Notes: generated from the sequence alone by a model not told the origin. Positions 40,893 through 50,141 are shown, counted from the first letter of the stretch. The stretch: 64,000 bases of DNA from Candidatus Regiella endosymbiont of Tuberolachnus salignus (GCF_964020115.1 NZ_OZ026542.1:1426001-1490000); one strand, 5' to 3'. Numbers and translations: made by a program.

Positions 40893-41336
40893 TTACGTAT
40901 CCTGCACAGATTTACTTTTTGGGCAGTTTTTTGTGGTGCAATTTCCATATAGATGCAGACTGCGATTAGTCAATTTTATACCATGCTGATTGGCAATATC
41001 CTGTTGCCGTTTTTCAATAAATTCGTCTCGAAATTCGATTACCTTGCCACAATTTAGGCAGATTAAATGATCGTGATGATGCGGCTGTGTCAGTTCAAAA
41101 ACCGATTTATTGCCTTCAAAATTGTGGCGAATAACAATTCGAACATCTTCAAATTGATTGAGAACACGGTAGACGGTAGCTAAACCGATTTCTTGATTCA
41201 TATCGATCAGTTTTTTATAAATGTCTTCTGCGCTAATGTGATGGCAAGTGGGATCCTGTAAAACTTCTAAGATCTTCAACCTTGGATGCGTCACCTTGAG
41301 ACCCATCTTTTTTAGTGCGGTATTATTGTCGATCAT
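40893..41336 (-). CDS. fur: Ferric uptake regulator Fur
   Basis: Fe2+-responsive repressor of iron acquisition. 147 residues; N-terminal winged helix with GLATVYRVLNQFED, then the metal-binding HHHDHLICLNCGKV and a final zinc cysteine pair in CTTKNCPK. Very close to E. coli Fur, with unusual substitutions in the hinge (DVRIVIRHNFEGN where E. coli has DAGIVTRHNFEGG). Convergent with glnS; fldA lies upstream, as in E. coli, but a 57-bp repeat remnant now separates them. Confidence 0.96.
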   Translation of the reverse strand: MIDNNTALKKMGLKVTHPRLKILEVLQDPTCHHISAEDIYKKLIDMNQEIGLATVYRVLNQFEDVRIVIRHNFEGNKSVFELTQPHHHDHLICLNCGKVIEFRDEFIEKRQQDIANQHGIKLTNRSLHLYGNCTTKNCPKSKSVQDT

Positions 41337-41352
41337 GCAGATTTAATCCTAT

Positions 41353-41409
41353 TATACCCTTCGCCTTTGAAGCCGCCGCCTTGCCGTAACTCGAAATTCA
41401 TTGGGTATA
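41353..41409. repeat. Repeat family 1, 57-bp deletion derivative
   Basis: TATACCCTTCGCCTTTGAAG at the left is joined directly to CTTGCCGTAACTCGAAATTC and GGGTATA at the right. Only the two ends remain. It is in the fur upstream region, between fur and fldA, and may affect fur transcription from its own promoter. Confidence 0.85.
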
Positions 41410-41437
41410 CATCCTAAGGCGCTAAAGGGAAAGTTTT

Positions 41438-41953
41438 TTATAAAGAGAGTTCTTCACTAATTTGTTTTACCCACTTATCTACACGTATTTCAGTGAGCTC
41501 TGGTTGGCGATCTTCATCAATAGCCAGACCAACAAAACAGTGCTTGTCATCTGTCAACGCTTTAGACGCTTCAAAATGATAGCCCTCTGTTGGCCAGTGC
41601 CCAATAATAGTGGCGCCACGAGCTTCGACGATATCACGTACTGTACCCATGGCATCACAAAAATATTCGGCGTAATCTTCTTGATCACCACAGCCGAACA
41701 GTGCCACTAATTTTCCTGCAAAATCGATTTCTGCTAATGTTGGAAAAAAATCATCCCAATCACACTGGGCTTCGCCGTAATACCAGGTAGGAATGCCAAG
41801 CAGCAGAATATCAAATTTTTCTAAATCTTCTCTGCTACTTTTGGCAATGTCATACACCTCAGCACAGTCTTTTCCCAATTGGGCTTGAATCATATTAGCA
41901 ATATTTTCTGTATTGCCAGTGTCACTGCCAAAAAAGATACCCACGATTGCCAT
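41438..41953 (-). CDS. fldA: Flavodoxin 1
   Basis: FMN-containing electron carrier for IspG/IspH, biotin synthase and ribonucleotide reductase activation. FMN phosphate loop FFGSDTGNTENIA at residues 7-19; FGCGDQEDYAEYFCDAMG and GLAIDEDRQPELT match E. coli FldA. 171 residues (E. coli 176). An essential partner for ispH at the end of the window. It lies upstream of fur; the ybfE gene usually next to it is absent. Confidence 0.95.
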   Translation of the reverse strand: MAIVGIFFGSDTGNTENIANMIQAQLGKDCAEVYDIAKSSREDLEKFDILLLGIPTWYYGEAQCDWDDFFPTLAEIDFAGKLVALFGCGDQEDYAEYFCDAMGTVRDIVEARGATIIGHWPTEGYHFEASKALTDDKHCFVGLAIDEDRQPELTEIRVDKWVKQISEELSL

Positions 41954-41996
41954 AACTGTTTGTATACCCTATTAATTTTTACCACTTATTTTGATT

Positions 41997-42755
41997 TCAG
42001 ATAAATCGCCGAATAGCGGCTAACACCATCGCCGTTTTTTCTGCATGAACCGCATGACCGGCCTGCGAAATAGTCTCGATATACGCTTGTGGAAACTGTG
42101 CGGTTATACTGGCGCGATGGCTATCCTGAATATAGCACGACAGTTCACCGCGAATAAACAAAACAGGATCTGGCCACAAAGGGATAGCTTGCCAAGCTGC
42201 AATATTCTCGTATTGATCACAGAGAATATCGACATCAAAACACCATTTTCCCTCTTTGAATGATTTTAGTAAAAAATAGATGATTGCTTCTTCTGATATA
42301 AATTGACGCATCAACCCCGCTGCGGCAGGGCGATGCACAATACCTTGCTGAGTGACCGCTTTCAGAGCGGCAAATATCGCGTCATGACGGTGGATCTCGT
42401 AGGCCACTGGCGCAATATCAATCACGATCACTTTTTCAATCTGTTGTGGGGCAAGAGCCGTCATCGCCATCGCGACTTTTCCCCCCATAGAATGGCCAAT
42501 AATGATCGCTTTTTCTATTTGTAATCTGGCGAGTAGCGCTAATACATCTTGCGCCATCACTGAATAATTCATTTGTTGTGAACGGGGTGAAAGCCCATGG
42601 TTGCGTAAGTCCAGCAGTATCACACTGTGATTTTTTTGTAGATCTCGCGCTAACATCCCAAGATTATCGAGATTACCAAACAGACCGTGTATTAACACAA
42701 TCGGGGTTTTAGCTTCAGTCGTCAGGCTGTTATTTAAACGAAAATTTAATTTCAT
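41997..42755 (-). CDS. ybfF: Alpha/beta-hydrolase esterase YbfF
   Basis: Short-chain acyl esterase family. Oxyanion segment LIHGLFGNLDNLG, nucleophile elbow IIGHSMGGKVAMA with the catalytic serine, and final histidine in QAGHAVHAEK. Length 252 residues from the ATG at 42755 (MKLNFRLNNSL), matching the E. coli start and length (254); the frame is open to 42809. The physiological substrate is unknown. Order ybfF-fldA-fur is conserved, but seqA, normally next, is missing and replaced by a repeat. Confidence 0.88.
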   Translation of the reverse strand: MKLNFRLNNSLTTEAKTPIVLIHGLFGNLDNLGMLARDLQKNHSVILLDLRNHGLSPRSQQMNYSVMAQDVLALLARLQIEKAIIIGHSMGGKVAMAMTALAPQQIEKVIVIDIAPVAYEIHRHDAIFAALKAVTQQGIVHRPAAAGLMRQFISEEAIIYFLLKSFKEGKWCFDVDILCDQYENIAAWQAIPLWPDPVLFIRGELSCYIQDSHRASITAQFPQAYIETISQAGHAVHAEKTAMVLAAIRRFI

Positions 42756-42830
42756 TGCAAAGTTCATTAATAACCAAGAGTAGGATAATAGGATATCATG
42801 AGTAAGCAAATTGTGCTGTCAGCAGCTTAT

Positions 42831-42973
42831 TAGACCTCTTTCCAAACCTACTACGTGACGCGAATCCTGCGTTGCCCGGTGCTCGCAATCCTCATGTATT
42901 TATAGCAACGAAGGTTGCTGTGCGCCGGGCGCCTTGACTTCGCATAACGAACTACGGTTTGGAAAGAGGTCTA
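42831..42973. repeat. Repeat family 2 element (143 bp)
   Basis: TAGACCTCTTTCCAAACCTA at the left and GGTTTGGAAAGAGGTCTA at the right are perfect ends. The core carries CTGCGTTGCCCGGTGCTCG and GCTGTGCGCCGGGCGCC, which pair. Between divergent ybfF and ybgI. Confidence 0.9.
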
Positions 42974-43005
42974 TTGAAGTCTTTTGTCAAAAAAGGGTTA
43001 TCTCG

Positions 43006-43753
43006 ATGAAGAACACTGAACTGGAAAAAATTATTAACAATCTGCTCAATATCCAAAATTTTCAAGATTATGCTCCTAATGGTTTACAAGTGGAAGGCCA
43101 GTCAAAAGTTGAACGTATTGTTACCGGTGTTACTGCAAGTCAAGCATTACTTGATCAGGCCATAGAAAAGGGGGCTGATACCATCTTAGTTCATCATGGT
43201 TATTTTTGGAAAAATGAGCCAGTGGTGATACGGGGTATGAAACGTAAGCGTTTAAACACATTACTAACGCACAATATTAATCTTTATGCTTACCATTTAC
43301 CGCTTGATGCTCATCCAGACCTCGGCAATAACGCACAACTGGCTAAACTGATTGGGATTAAGGTATTGGGAAACATTGAACCGTTATTACCCTATGGCGA
43401 ATTTGAAAAATCAGTTGATGCGGTTGTTTTTCGCAAACGTCTAGAAAAATTGCTCGGGCGAGAGGTGATACATTGTGGTGATCCTAGCGTTGTTAAGGTA
43501 AAAAAACTCGCTTGGTGTACCGGCGGAGGACAAGGCTATATTCAACAGGCCGCTGAATTTGGTGTCGATGCTTTTATTAGCGGCGAAATTTCTGAACAGA
43601 CCACCCACCCATATTGCCAGGGAAATGGGGCTGAATTTCTATGCAGCAGGGCACCATGCAACCGAACGTTATGGTATTAAAGCGTTAGGAGAATGGCTTG
43701 CCAAGCATCATCAATGTGATGTTACTTTTATTGATTTGCCTAATCCAGCATAA
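43006..43753 (+). pseudogene. ybgI: NIF3-family protein YbgI, frameshifted near the C-terminus
   Basis: NIF3/DUF34 metal-binding protein, annotated as a GTP cyclohydrolase I type 2 homologue. It matches E. coli YbgI from MKNTELEKIINNLLN through the metal site VHHGYFWKNEP and the AYHLPLDAHPDLGNNAQLA segment to SGEISEQTTH. One extra C in ACCACCCACCCA (about 43600-43612) then shifts the frame, so it ends in PYCQGNGAEFL and stops at 43680. The original tail AREMGLNFYAAGHHATER, with a conserved metal-binding histidine pair, continues in the next frame to TFIDLPNPA at 43753. Either a recent pseudogene or a sequencing error. Confidence 0.85.
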
Positions 43754-44318
43754 AAGGATCTTCAAGCGCATGCGGATATTTTTTAACATGCTGCATTGCC
43801 AGGGTAATCAGCAGCGCATTTGAGTCAATGCTTTTACCCTTCTGCACCATGCTGTCGATGTCAGGTGGAAATAACAACAGAATGCGTTGCCTTAGTGATC
43901 GAGGGAGCTGATCATGCCAAAGCCCCATTTCACGGGCACCATCTGCCAGCAGTTGGATAAAATTAACGTGCTGATTGATCTGGCAAGGTAACGCGGCCAC
44001 CAAGTTAAGTTTGGCAAATTGTTGTATCCAAGCCGGAAAACGTTGCAATACCCCTTGACGGGATAAAATAGCGCGATGTCGCTGACAGGCAATAAGAAAA
44101 CTGATTTGCGGCAAATAATGCCATCGTGCGATCAACTGCTGAGTAAACCCTACGATAAGTGGCTGCTCAGTGCTCAAGTGATATTGATTGATTAGCATAT
44201 CATTGAGCAGGGAGCGAGATTTCTCCCCACGCAATAATGACGGTAATTTAAATCGCGCCGGGTGGATATAAGACACAGGGTCGAATAGTATTCGATCAAG
44301 TGGTGTTACCTTAAGCAT
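43740..44318 (-). CDS. orgA: T3SS sorting-platform protein OrgA (SctK)
   Basis: Cytoplasmic adaptor that links the SctQ pods to the SctD ring in type III injectisomes. It matches Salmonella OrgA in [14 protein letters not shown], in [21 protein letters not shown], in [15 protein letters not shown] and in [20 protein letters not shown] start at 44318, where AGGAGC lies upstream and the ATG overlaps the prgK stop by eight bases (ATGCTTAA), indicating coupled translation; this gives 192 residues. It is the last gene of the cluster; orgB and orgC, which normally follow, are absent and the ybgI end abuts it. Confidence 0.88.
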   Translation of the reverse strand: MLKVTPLDRILFDPVSYIHPARFKLPSLLRGEKSRSLLNDMLINQYHLSTEQPLIVGFTQQLIARWHYLPQISFLIACQRHRAILSRQGVLQRFPAWIQQFAKLNLVAALPCQINQHVNFIQLLADGAREMGLWHDQLPRSLRQRILLLFPPDIDSMVQKGKSIDSNALLITLAMQHVKKYPHALEDPFMLD

Positions 44319-45105
44319 GATGCTGCTCCTGGTTACCATTCACCAATTTCTGCGGCATGACTTTTTTTCCAGCTGTTGTTTTTGTTGGTAATAATTTTTT
44401 CTTCCGCGCCACCATGATAGCCATCAGCCCAACAAAAAGTATCATTAGCACCATCAAAAGATAATAAACACCGCTGTAACTACTTTGTTCTTTTTTGCCA
44501 TTCATCGGTGCTTGATGTTGGATCATCGAGCGTTTCGATAACACCACCGAAATATTGTCATAGTCGACGTCATGAAAACTGTTTTTCAAAAACCGTTTGA
44601 CATCCCCTATTAATAAATTCGGGTCAATCTCTTGATCATAGGTAACAACAGTGGTCATGTGTATCGGCACCACTTTGCGCCCCCCTTCGCCTGAATCTAA
44701 ATCATAGCTGACATGAACACGGGCGGTCACAACGCCATTCATGGTTTGTAACGACTGTTCCAGCCGTTGTTCTATCCCTGAATATAAGCGCGCTTTTTCT
44801 TCTCGAGGCGATGAAATTAATGAATCACTGGGAAACATTTGCGCTATTTCCATACGGGGTTTCGATGGAAGGTTATACATTTTAATTAAATCCACCGCGG
44901 CGACAAAATCAATGGGCGCGACGGTAATACTGTAACCACTTTTCGCATTATCGATTTTTTTCGCTTCGATATTATTACGCTGTAATAACGCCGAAACTTC
45001 ATTCGCTTGTTGTTGATCTAAATCTTTTAATAAATCCTGCTGCTTACATGCCACTAATAGCAAAATAAGCGCAGGAATAAAAATACATCGCGGTAGCTTT
45101 ATCAT
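44311..45105 (-). CDS. prgK: T3SS inner-membrane ring lipoprotein PrgK (SctJ)
   Basis: Forms the inner ring of the needle-complex base. A signal peptide with lipobox LLLVACKQ is followed by the two ring-building modules: [21 protein letters not shown] and, in the second, [15 protein letters not shown] transmembrane helix [20 protein letters not shown] near the C-terminus ends in a basic tail. 264 residues (Salmonella PrgK 252). It lies downstream of prgJ, separated by a hairpin, and overlaps orgA. Confidence 0.93.
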   Translation of the reverse strand: MIKLPRCIFIPALILLLVACKQQDLLKDLDQQQANEVSALLQRNNIEAKKIDNAKSGYSITVAPIDFVAAVDLIKMYNLPSKPRMEIAQMFPSDSLISSPREEKARLYSGIEQRLEQSLQTMNGVVTARVHVSYDLDSGEGGRKVVPIHMTTVVTYDQEIDPNLLIGDVKRFLKNSFHDVDYDNISVVLSKRSMIQHQAPMNGKKEQSSYSGVYYLLMVLMILFVGLMAIMVARKKKLLPTKTTAGKKVMPQKLVNGNQEQHHA

Positions 45106-45190
45106 AAATGTAATCGACCTTGACTGTTATTAAGTAAATTCATTATTAAATCCATCTAATCAATAGATATTGCTAAAAAATAAATAGAGT

Positions 45191-45222
45191 AGGGCGAAAC
45201 GCCCTGGTTTTTTTATTTTTAT
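45191..45222. terminator. Intercistronic hairpin between prgJ and prgK
   Basis: AGGGCG-AAA-CGCCCT is a six-base-pair stem. On the plus strand a T-rich tract follows, like a terminator; on the operon strand the T-rich tract is less perfect (TACTCTATTTATTTTTT). It could reduce prgK-orgA expression relative to prgI-prgJ or block antisense transcription. Confidence 0.5.
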
Positions 45223-45229
45223 TGTAGGG

Positions 45230-45499
45230 CTATCTACCGATATGGTTAATGGGTGTCATATTGATGGTATTATTGGTCTTTAATGCTGTTGATAAAGCCG
45301 TTGCCAGTGCTTGAAAACGATTCATTTGTTCACTTAACGCCACAGCGGAACCGGGGCTACCATTTTCATCAAATTTTGCCCTCGCTGCTGCCACGCTATC
45401 GCTTAACGTTGTGATTGAAGGCGCTAATGCGGCCACAATATCATCTGAATTAATACCATTAAATTCCGTTGAATTAATAGAGGCTATTTTTTCATTCAT
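45230..45499 (-). CDS. prgJ: Probable T3SS inner-rod protein (PrgJ/SctI)
   Basis: 89 residues in the place of prgJ between the needle gene and prgK. The sequence (STEFNGINSDDIVAALAP; SEQMNRFQALATALSTALKT) is helical and similar in size and layout to SctI/SctF proteins, but direct identity to Salmonella PrgJ is low and it lacks a clear counterpart of the C-terminal VSTLTRKGVGAVETLL. Assignment is by position and size. Confidence 0.65.
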   Translation of the reverse strand: MNEKIASINSTEFNGINSDDIVAALAPSITTLSDSVAAARAKFDENGSPGSAVALSEQMNRFQALATALSTALKTNNTINMTPINHIGR

Positions 45500-45559
45500 A
45501 TTATTTCTTCTTAGGTTAAAAAATTGATGTAATAAATATAAATAGAATTTGTACTTTAT

Positions 45560-45814
45560 TTATCTCAATGTACCCATTGAACTTTCAACCACCTTTCTGC
45601 TGGCAGAAGCGTGATTCGTTATAACATTTATCATCGCTTGTAGATGATTATGAGCCTGGGTATAAGCAGCGACAGCCCCTGGACTAGCGTCTTTCTCCAA
45701 TTCTGTCAGAGCTTTTTTTGCAGCTTTGTCCGCGTCTTCCAAAGGCTTTTTCATGTTATCTGTCTTACTAAAATCCAGAGACTCTACGATCGGCATATAT
45801 ATTCTGTCTGCCAT
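45560..45814 (-). CDS. prgI: T3SS needle subunit PrgI (SctF)
   Basis: 84 residues, same size as PrgI (80). Polymerises into the extracellular needle. After the N-terminal segment, the helix-loop-helix hallmark appears: KALTELEKDASPGAVAAYTQ parallels PrgI EALDKLAAKPSDPALLAAYQ, with the conserved proline turn, and the second helix ends in ASRKVVESSMGTLR. Between prgH and prgJ, as in SPI-1. Confidence 0.82.
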   Translation of the reverse strand: MADRIYMPIVESLDFSKTDNMKKPLEDADKAAKKALTELEKDASPGAVAAYTQAHNHLQAMINVITNHASASRKVVESSMGTLR

Positions 45815-45834
45815 TTTATTTTCCTCAAATGTAT

Positions 45835-47031
45835 TTACAAAGGTTTAGGAAAGTACCAATAACCGGGGGAAACCTTTATATACCCCTGATCACCGTATTT
45901 AAATGATTTGCCTTTGAGCCAATCATCTTTTAATTCAACTGAAAATTTCACATAGTGTTCGCCCCAGGCTTGGGTGTAATGGGTGACAAAACTGCGCAAT
46001 TGTTGTAATTGGCTATCATCCAACGCCCCTTGAATAACAAAGGTGACACTACTGCCGTTATCATGACGTGTATAAGGCACCGCCATTTTTTTAATGCCTG
46101 ATTCCGCTTGATACACTACCTCTTTATCGCTAATCGACAATAATTGGCTTTGCTGTGCATAAGGGATCTGTTGATTTAATGCTTTAATTAGTTGTGTGCG
46201 CTGATCATCATTGAGCTCAGTGCGCTCTTTGCTGATTAATACTTTGGGTGACCGCGGCGTTTCTATTCTGATACGGTGGTATTTAACCTTTGACCAATTT
46301 TCCGAAAGCCATAATCCTATACGCTTTTCTTCTTGTTGCACGCTGAGTACACGGACTTGTTGTGTTGAATTAAAGCGGATTAACGCTTGCCGTGCCCAAG
46401 CCATCTCTTTGTCATTGTTGGCGAGAATATAAATCCAACCATCATGACCGGGTAAAATTTGATATTTTCCTTCGCTATCACCGAGCAATGATGACAGTTC
46501 TTTCGTTTGCTGCTGATCATCTGCCTTTTTTATTTGGGCGATACTCAATGCGGTCATTAAAGTGAAGACACCGACAGCACCCCACAGCAGCAACCGTGCT
46601 TTTTTCGCTAACCGCCGCGGCTTTGGCGCAACCTTTTTTTGTACCGGATAGGCTAGGATCTCTGATACCCACGGGGTATTGATGGCTTTAATCGAGAAAG
46701 CTAATTGGCCTACTTTCACTATTTTATTAAATACCACCGCGGTTGGATTATTTTTTTCCGTTTCACTTTCACTATGCAGTGGCTGTAAAAAGACGTTATT
46801 TTCTTCATTTACCTGAATTTCAAAATTAGTTCCCTCTGAAGTGACAGGAATAAAAATAGTATTTTCAGGAAAAGTGGGCAAATGGGTTTGGTTTAAAACA
46901 TCCGATTCTTTCCCAACAATAAATAATGTTTTACCGTTACCCAATTCGAATTCACAACCTTTTAATATTCCATTAAGCAGGCGAATAATAATCTGTGGTG
47001 CAACGGATTTTGTTTTTATTTCTCTGTGCAT
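45835..47031 (-). CDS. prgH: T3SS inner-membrane ring protein PrgH (SctD)
   Basis: Outer partner of PrgK in the inner-membrane ring. 398 residues (Salmonella PrgH 392). A cytoplasmic FHA-like domain (IIIRLLNGILKGCEFELG onward) is followed by a single membrane helix LLLWGAVGVFTLMTALSIA near residue 150, then periplasmic ring modules and the conserved end KYGDQGYIKVSPGYWYFPKPL-type tail. No lipobox. First structural gene of the block, about 200 bp after iagB. Confidence 0.9.
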   Translation of the reverse strand: MHREIKTKSVAPQIIIRLLNGILKGCEFELGNGKTLFIVGKESDVLNQTHLPTFPENTIFIPVTSEGTNFEIQVNEENNVFLQPLHSESETEKNNPTAVVFNKIVKVGQLAFSIKAINTPWVSEILAYPVQKKVAPKPRRLAKKARLLLWGAVGVFTLMTALSIAQIKKADDQQQTKELSSLLGDSEGKYQILPGHDGWIYILANNDKEMAWARQALIRFNSTQQVRVLSVQQEEKRIGLWLSENWSKVKYHRIRIETPRSPKVLISKERTELNDDQRTQLIKALNQQIPYAQQSQLLSISDKEVVYQAESGIKKMAVPYTRHDNGSSVTFVIQGALDDSQLQQLRSFVTHYTQAWGEHYVKFSVELKDDWLKGKSFKYGDQGYIKVSPGYWYFPKPL

Positions 47032-47233
47032 AATTGTTTATTACTTTATTTAAATTGGCTGTAAAATATAATTAGGTAAACAGTAGAAAGAGAGATTAAC
47101 AAAGATAAATTGTCACATCCTGATGATAATCTCATCAATTATCCTTTTTTCATCATATTTGATGATATTGATTCGGGGATTTATTATTAAAATAATACTT
47201 TGAATGATTTAAATTTAGAAATAGAGCGTTGAT

Positions 47234-47665
47234 TTATTTGTTATAAGTCTTCCAGACTTTACGTGCGTAACGCATTCTTAAATCGCGACGTGATTTATGT
47301 AATCCAGCATTATAAGCACCAACCGCTTCCCAAGAATAACCATACACTTTCATCATGTCAGAGAGAATAGAAGCACCCACCATGATCGATATACAGGGAT
47401 CTTCTTTCATTTTTTTAGCATCGATGCCTAATTTTTTTAAACGCGGAAAATGACTACTATTAATTTGCATTAAACCAACATCATGGGTGCCATTATTATT
47501 ACGTCCGACGGCATTAGGCTTCATGCCTGATTCAACTTGTGCAATGGCTTTAAGTAATTTTGCTTCAATGCCAAAACTTTTTTCTGCTTTTTTCCAACAA
47601 CTGGCCTGAGCGAAAGGGCTTATTACTAATAAAATGAATGTCGTTAAATAAACAGATAATCTCAT
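47234..47665 (-). CDS. iagB: T3SS-associated lytic transglycosylase IagB
   Basis: Cuts peptidoglycan so the secretion apparatus can assemble. Signal peptide to about residue 21 (ISPFAQASC), then an SLT goose-lysozyme-type domain: FGIEAKLLKAIAQVESGMKP contains the catalytic glutamate, followed by NNNGTHDVGLMQINSSHFP and VGAYNAGLHKSRRD. 143 residues (Salmonella IagB 160). It lies 17 bp after the hilA-like gene, the same pairing as hilA-iagB in SPI-1. Confidence 0.9.
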   Translation of the reverse strand: MRLSVYLTTFILLVISPFAQASCWKKAEKSFGIEAKLLKAIAQVESGMKPNAVGRNNNGTHDVGLMQINSSHFPRLKKLGIDAKKMKEDPCISIMVGASILSDMMKVYGYSWEAVGAYNAGLHKSRRDLRMRYARKVWKTYNK

Positions 47666-47682
47666 GTATTTTAACCTCTTAT

Positions 47683-48546
47683 TTAGCTAGCGATATTTAA
47701 TGTAGTCATTGATGTGTTGTTAACTACAGGGGAATAAAATGACGTTGTTTTAACCTTGGATGATGTTTGATATTGCAGGGGTACGGGGATCCTTTTTTTA
47801 GGATCTCGCTGTTTTTGTTTTAAGCAAGGAATATAATGCGGTAAAAAAGTATCAAGCACATATTGTAAATTTAAACAGCTAAAATTAATGTTATCTTCAA
47901 GATCAACACTTTCTCTGTATACAATCGCATGATCATGGGTCTGCACCAACTCAAGGCGTAAAAATGGTTTAGCACTATGCGTTATCATCGTACCCGCCAA
48001 ATAATAATCCGGCTTTGTTTTATCTAATAAAGTCACGATATCATCATAATCTTTACAGTTATTAGTCAGTATTGACGGCAAAATATTAAGACCTGAAAGC
48101 GTATATTTCGATAATTCTTGCATTAAAAAATCGTGCATGATTGATGAATCAACCGGATTATCCATTTTAAAAGGTAAAATGGCGAGTAGGGTTTTGGATT
48201 TATTGTTTGTTTCTGGAGATACTTTTTTCACAGGACAAATAAAACGATAACCCTTACCATATACTGTATCGATATAACGGTTTTCTTTATTTTCATGCAG
48301 CCTACGACGTAATATATAAATACAGCGTGTTAAAGATTCTTCAGCAACGAAGCTACCATGCCATACTTTTTCTAGAATTTCGTCTTTAGAAATTAATTCG
48401 CCTTTGGAGTTTAATAATAACATTAACACCGCTAATTCTTTAGGCGGTAAGTTAGTTCTTTTATCTTTATAATAAAGTGCACCGTCTTTTCTTAAAATAA
48501 ACTCACCAAAAACATACTGTTCAACATCAGATAATAATTTATTCAT
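47683..48546 (-). CDS. hilA: HilA/YgeH-like winged-helix regulator, short form
   Basis: Residues 8-105 form an OmpR/ToxR-type winged helix: PPKELAVLMLLLNSKGELIS, VAEESLTRCIYILRRRLHE and YIDTVYGKGYRFICP. This is close to HilA, the activator of SPI-1 apparatus genes. A second segment (ILPFKMDNPVDSSIMHDFL; KPDYYLAGTMITH) matches the part after the DNA-binding domain in HilA/YgeH, but the protein ends at 287 residues, without the TPR region of 553-residue HilA. It sits directly upstream of iagB and prgHIJK, its likely targets. The C-terminal PVPLQYQTSSKVKTTSF region looks disordered. Confidence 0.8.
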   Translation of the reverse strand: MNKLLSDVEQYVFGEFILRKDGALYYKDKRTNLPPKELAVLMLLLNSKGELISKDEILEKVWHGSFVAEESLTRCIYILRRRLHENKENRYIDTVYGKGYRFICPVKKVSPETNNKSKTLLAILPFKMDNPVDSSIMHDFLMQELSKYTLSGLNILPSILTNNCKDYDDIVTLLDKTKPDYYLAGTMITHSAKPFLRLELVQTHDHAIVYRESVDLEDNINFSCLNLQYVLDTFLPHYIPCLKQKQRDPKKRIPVPLQYQTSSKVKTTSFYSPVVNNTSMTTLNIAS

Positions 48547-48848
48547 GCAATATTAACTCTTTATTTAATTAGTTTAAATTTATTAAGTGATATCCACTAA
48601 TAGAAATTTTGAGCGGAACCGATAAGTATATTCAATAACAAGTTTGTTAAATTAATAACGGCTTAGTCTAGAAAGAAATATAAAATTATTATTTTATTTT
48701 AAATAACGCCCCTCTAAACAACAGGTGCTATCTTAATCACTTATTAGTAAAATAATGTATAGCCGTTGTAAAAATGGCGAAATATGAAAGCTATTTATTT
48801 ATGAAATATAAGTAGTTATTACTTGTCTGCAAAAAAAATGTATAGATA
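48547..48848. promoter_or_regulatory. AT-rich region upstream of the hilA-like gene
   Basis: No gene or repeat is visible. It must carry the promoter of the T3SS block, and its low GC is typical of H-NS-silenced virulence promoters. No confident -35/-10 pair can be assigned by eye. Confidence 0.35.
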
Positions 48849-49931
48849 TTAAGGTCGCCGGTAATTTTTTTGAGCATCATTGACTTTTATTAAATAGCGA
48901 CGTGCTTCTTTGGCGGGGTGTTGACTAATTAATTTTTGGAATACAGCATTAGGCTCCATGCTATTAATAATGCTAACCGCTCGGTTTCTATCATTAGAAA
49001 ATAAACGTAATACACTGCCGGCTCCACCATTATAAGCGCTTATCATCGCATAACGTCGAGAGGCACTATTCTGAATTCCGGCAAGATAACTGTTTTTTAA
49101 AAGAGATAAATAGGCAGCACCTGTATCAATGTTATTTTCTGGATCAAAGAGATAACGCTGACTTGGCTTACCCCCTTTTCCTTTCATTTTAAATACATCT
49201 TTTCCTGCCGAATGGGGCAGGATTTGCATTAAACCTATCGCGTTAGAATTACTAATAGCGTAAGGATTAAAACTTGATTCAATCTGCATGATCGCTAATA
49301 TCAAGGATTCTTCGATACTATATTTTGCGGCGGCTTGGCGTATTAACGGTAAATAGAGATGTGATCGTTTATCGAGATGGTTAGGTACAAAGCGTAAGCT
49401 AATAAACCAAATAACCTGTGAGCCAGAGACACGTTTTTGTATTTTATTCTGCAGTAAATAATCAGCAAAATGACTGGCACGCCATTCCCAGCGAATAGGC
49501 TGGCCGCTGTTATCTAATACCTGTCCATACAAAAAAGGCTCTTGGCTGATTTGAATATCATTAACGTCTGAATAGAGATCAACCGAGTTGGCATCGTCCC
49601 CCATTAACAGGGTCGCGATAATAGTTTGACGCAAATGTGCAGCAGGATTATTGGTCGCGATAGTTTCAAAAGTGATGGTTCCCGCATCAAAATTAATATG
49701 ACTGCGAGTTCGATATTGCTCGGTGTATTTCACATAGTCTTTTGGGCCGGCGATTAATATTTCATTTAATCCCCAAAGCTGTTCGATATTATGCGCAAAT
49801 TGTCCCATTAAAATATCAAAGCTCTTGGTGTCTTTAATTAAAATTTCATTATTAACCTGTTTTTTTTCACTATCACTAGAACAGGAAACAAGCAGTGGAG
49901 CCATCACAAGCAAAACTAACGTTTTATTCAT
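48849..49931 (-). CDS. mltC: Membrane-bound lytic murein transglycosylase C
   Basis: Outer-membrane lipoprotein that cleaves peptidoglycan. Lipobox LLVSCSSD; the N-terminal domain [17 protein letters not shown] and [11 protein letters not shown]; the SLT domain with catalytic glutamate in [14 protein letters not shown], then [19 protein letters not shown] and [14 protein letters not shown]. 360 residues (E. coli 359). Order mutY-yggX-mltC is conserved. A family 2 repeat has entered between yggX and mltC. Confidence 0.95.
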   Translation of the reverse strand: MNKTLVLLVMAPLLVSCSSDSEKKQVNNEILIKDTKSFDILMGQFAHNIEQLWGLNEILIAGPKDYVKYTEQYRTRSHINFDAGTITFETIATNNPAAHLRQTIIATLLMGDDANSVDLYSDVNDIQISQEPFLYGQVLDNSGQPIRWEWRASHFADYLLQNKIQKRVSGSQVIWFISLRFVPNHLDKRSHLYLPLIRQAAAKYSIEESLILAIMQIESSFNPYAISNSNAIGLMQILPHSAGKDVFKMKGKGGKPSQRYLFDPENNIDTGAAYLSLLKNSYLAGIQNSASRRYAMISAYNGGAGSVLRLFSNDRNRAVSIINSMEPNAVFQKLISQHPAKEARRYLIKVNDAQKNYRRP

Positions 49932-49976
49932 TTTATATTAGCCATTTTATCATTTTGAACATGCATTTCTCCCCTT

Positions 49977-50141
49977 ATAGCTACGGTTTTGCAAGCAATA
50001 GACCTCTTTAGAAACCGTAGCGAGTGATACGAAGTCAAGGCGCCCGGCGCACAGCAACCGGAGTGTACTGAAGTACATGAGGATTGCGCGCACCGGGCAA
50101 CGCAGGATTCGCATCACGCAGTAGGTTTCGAAAGAGGTCTA
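49977..50141. repeat. Repeat family 2 element (49999-50141) with a partial copy before it
   Basis: The full copy runs TAGACCTCTTTAGAAACCG to CGAAAGAGGTCTA with core GCGCCCGGCGCACAGCAACC. Just before it, TAGCTACGGTTTTGCAAGCA is the end of another copy, so a second element inserted into or recombined with the first. Confidence 0.85.
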
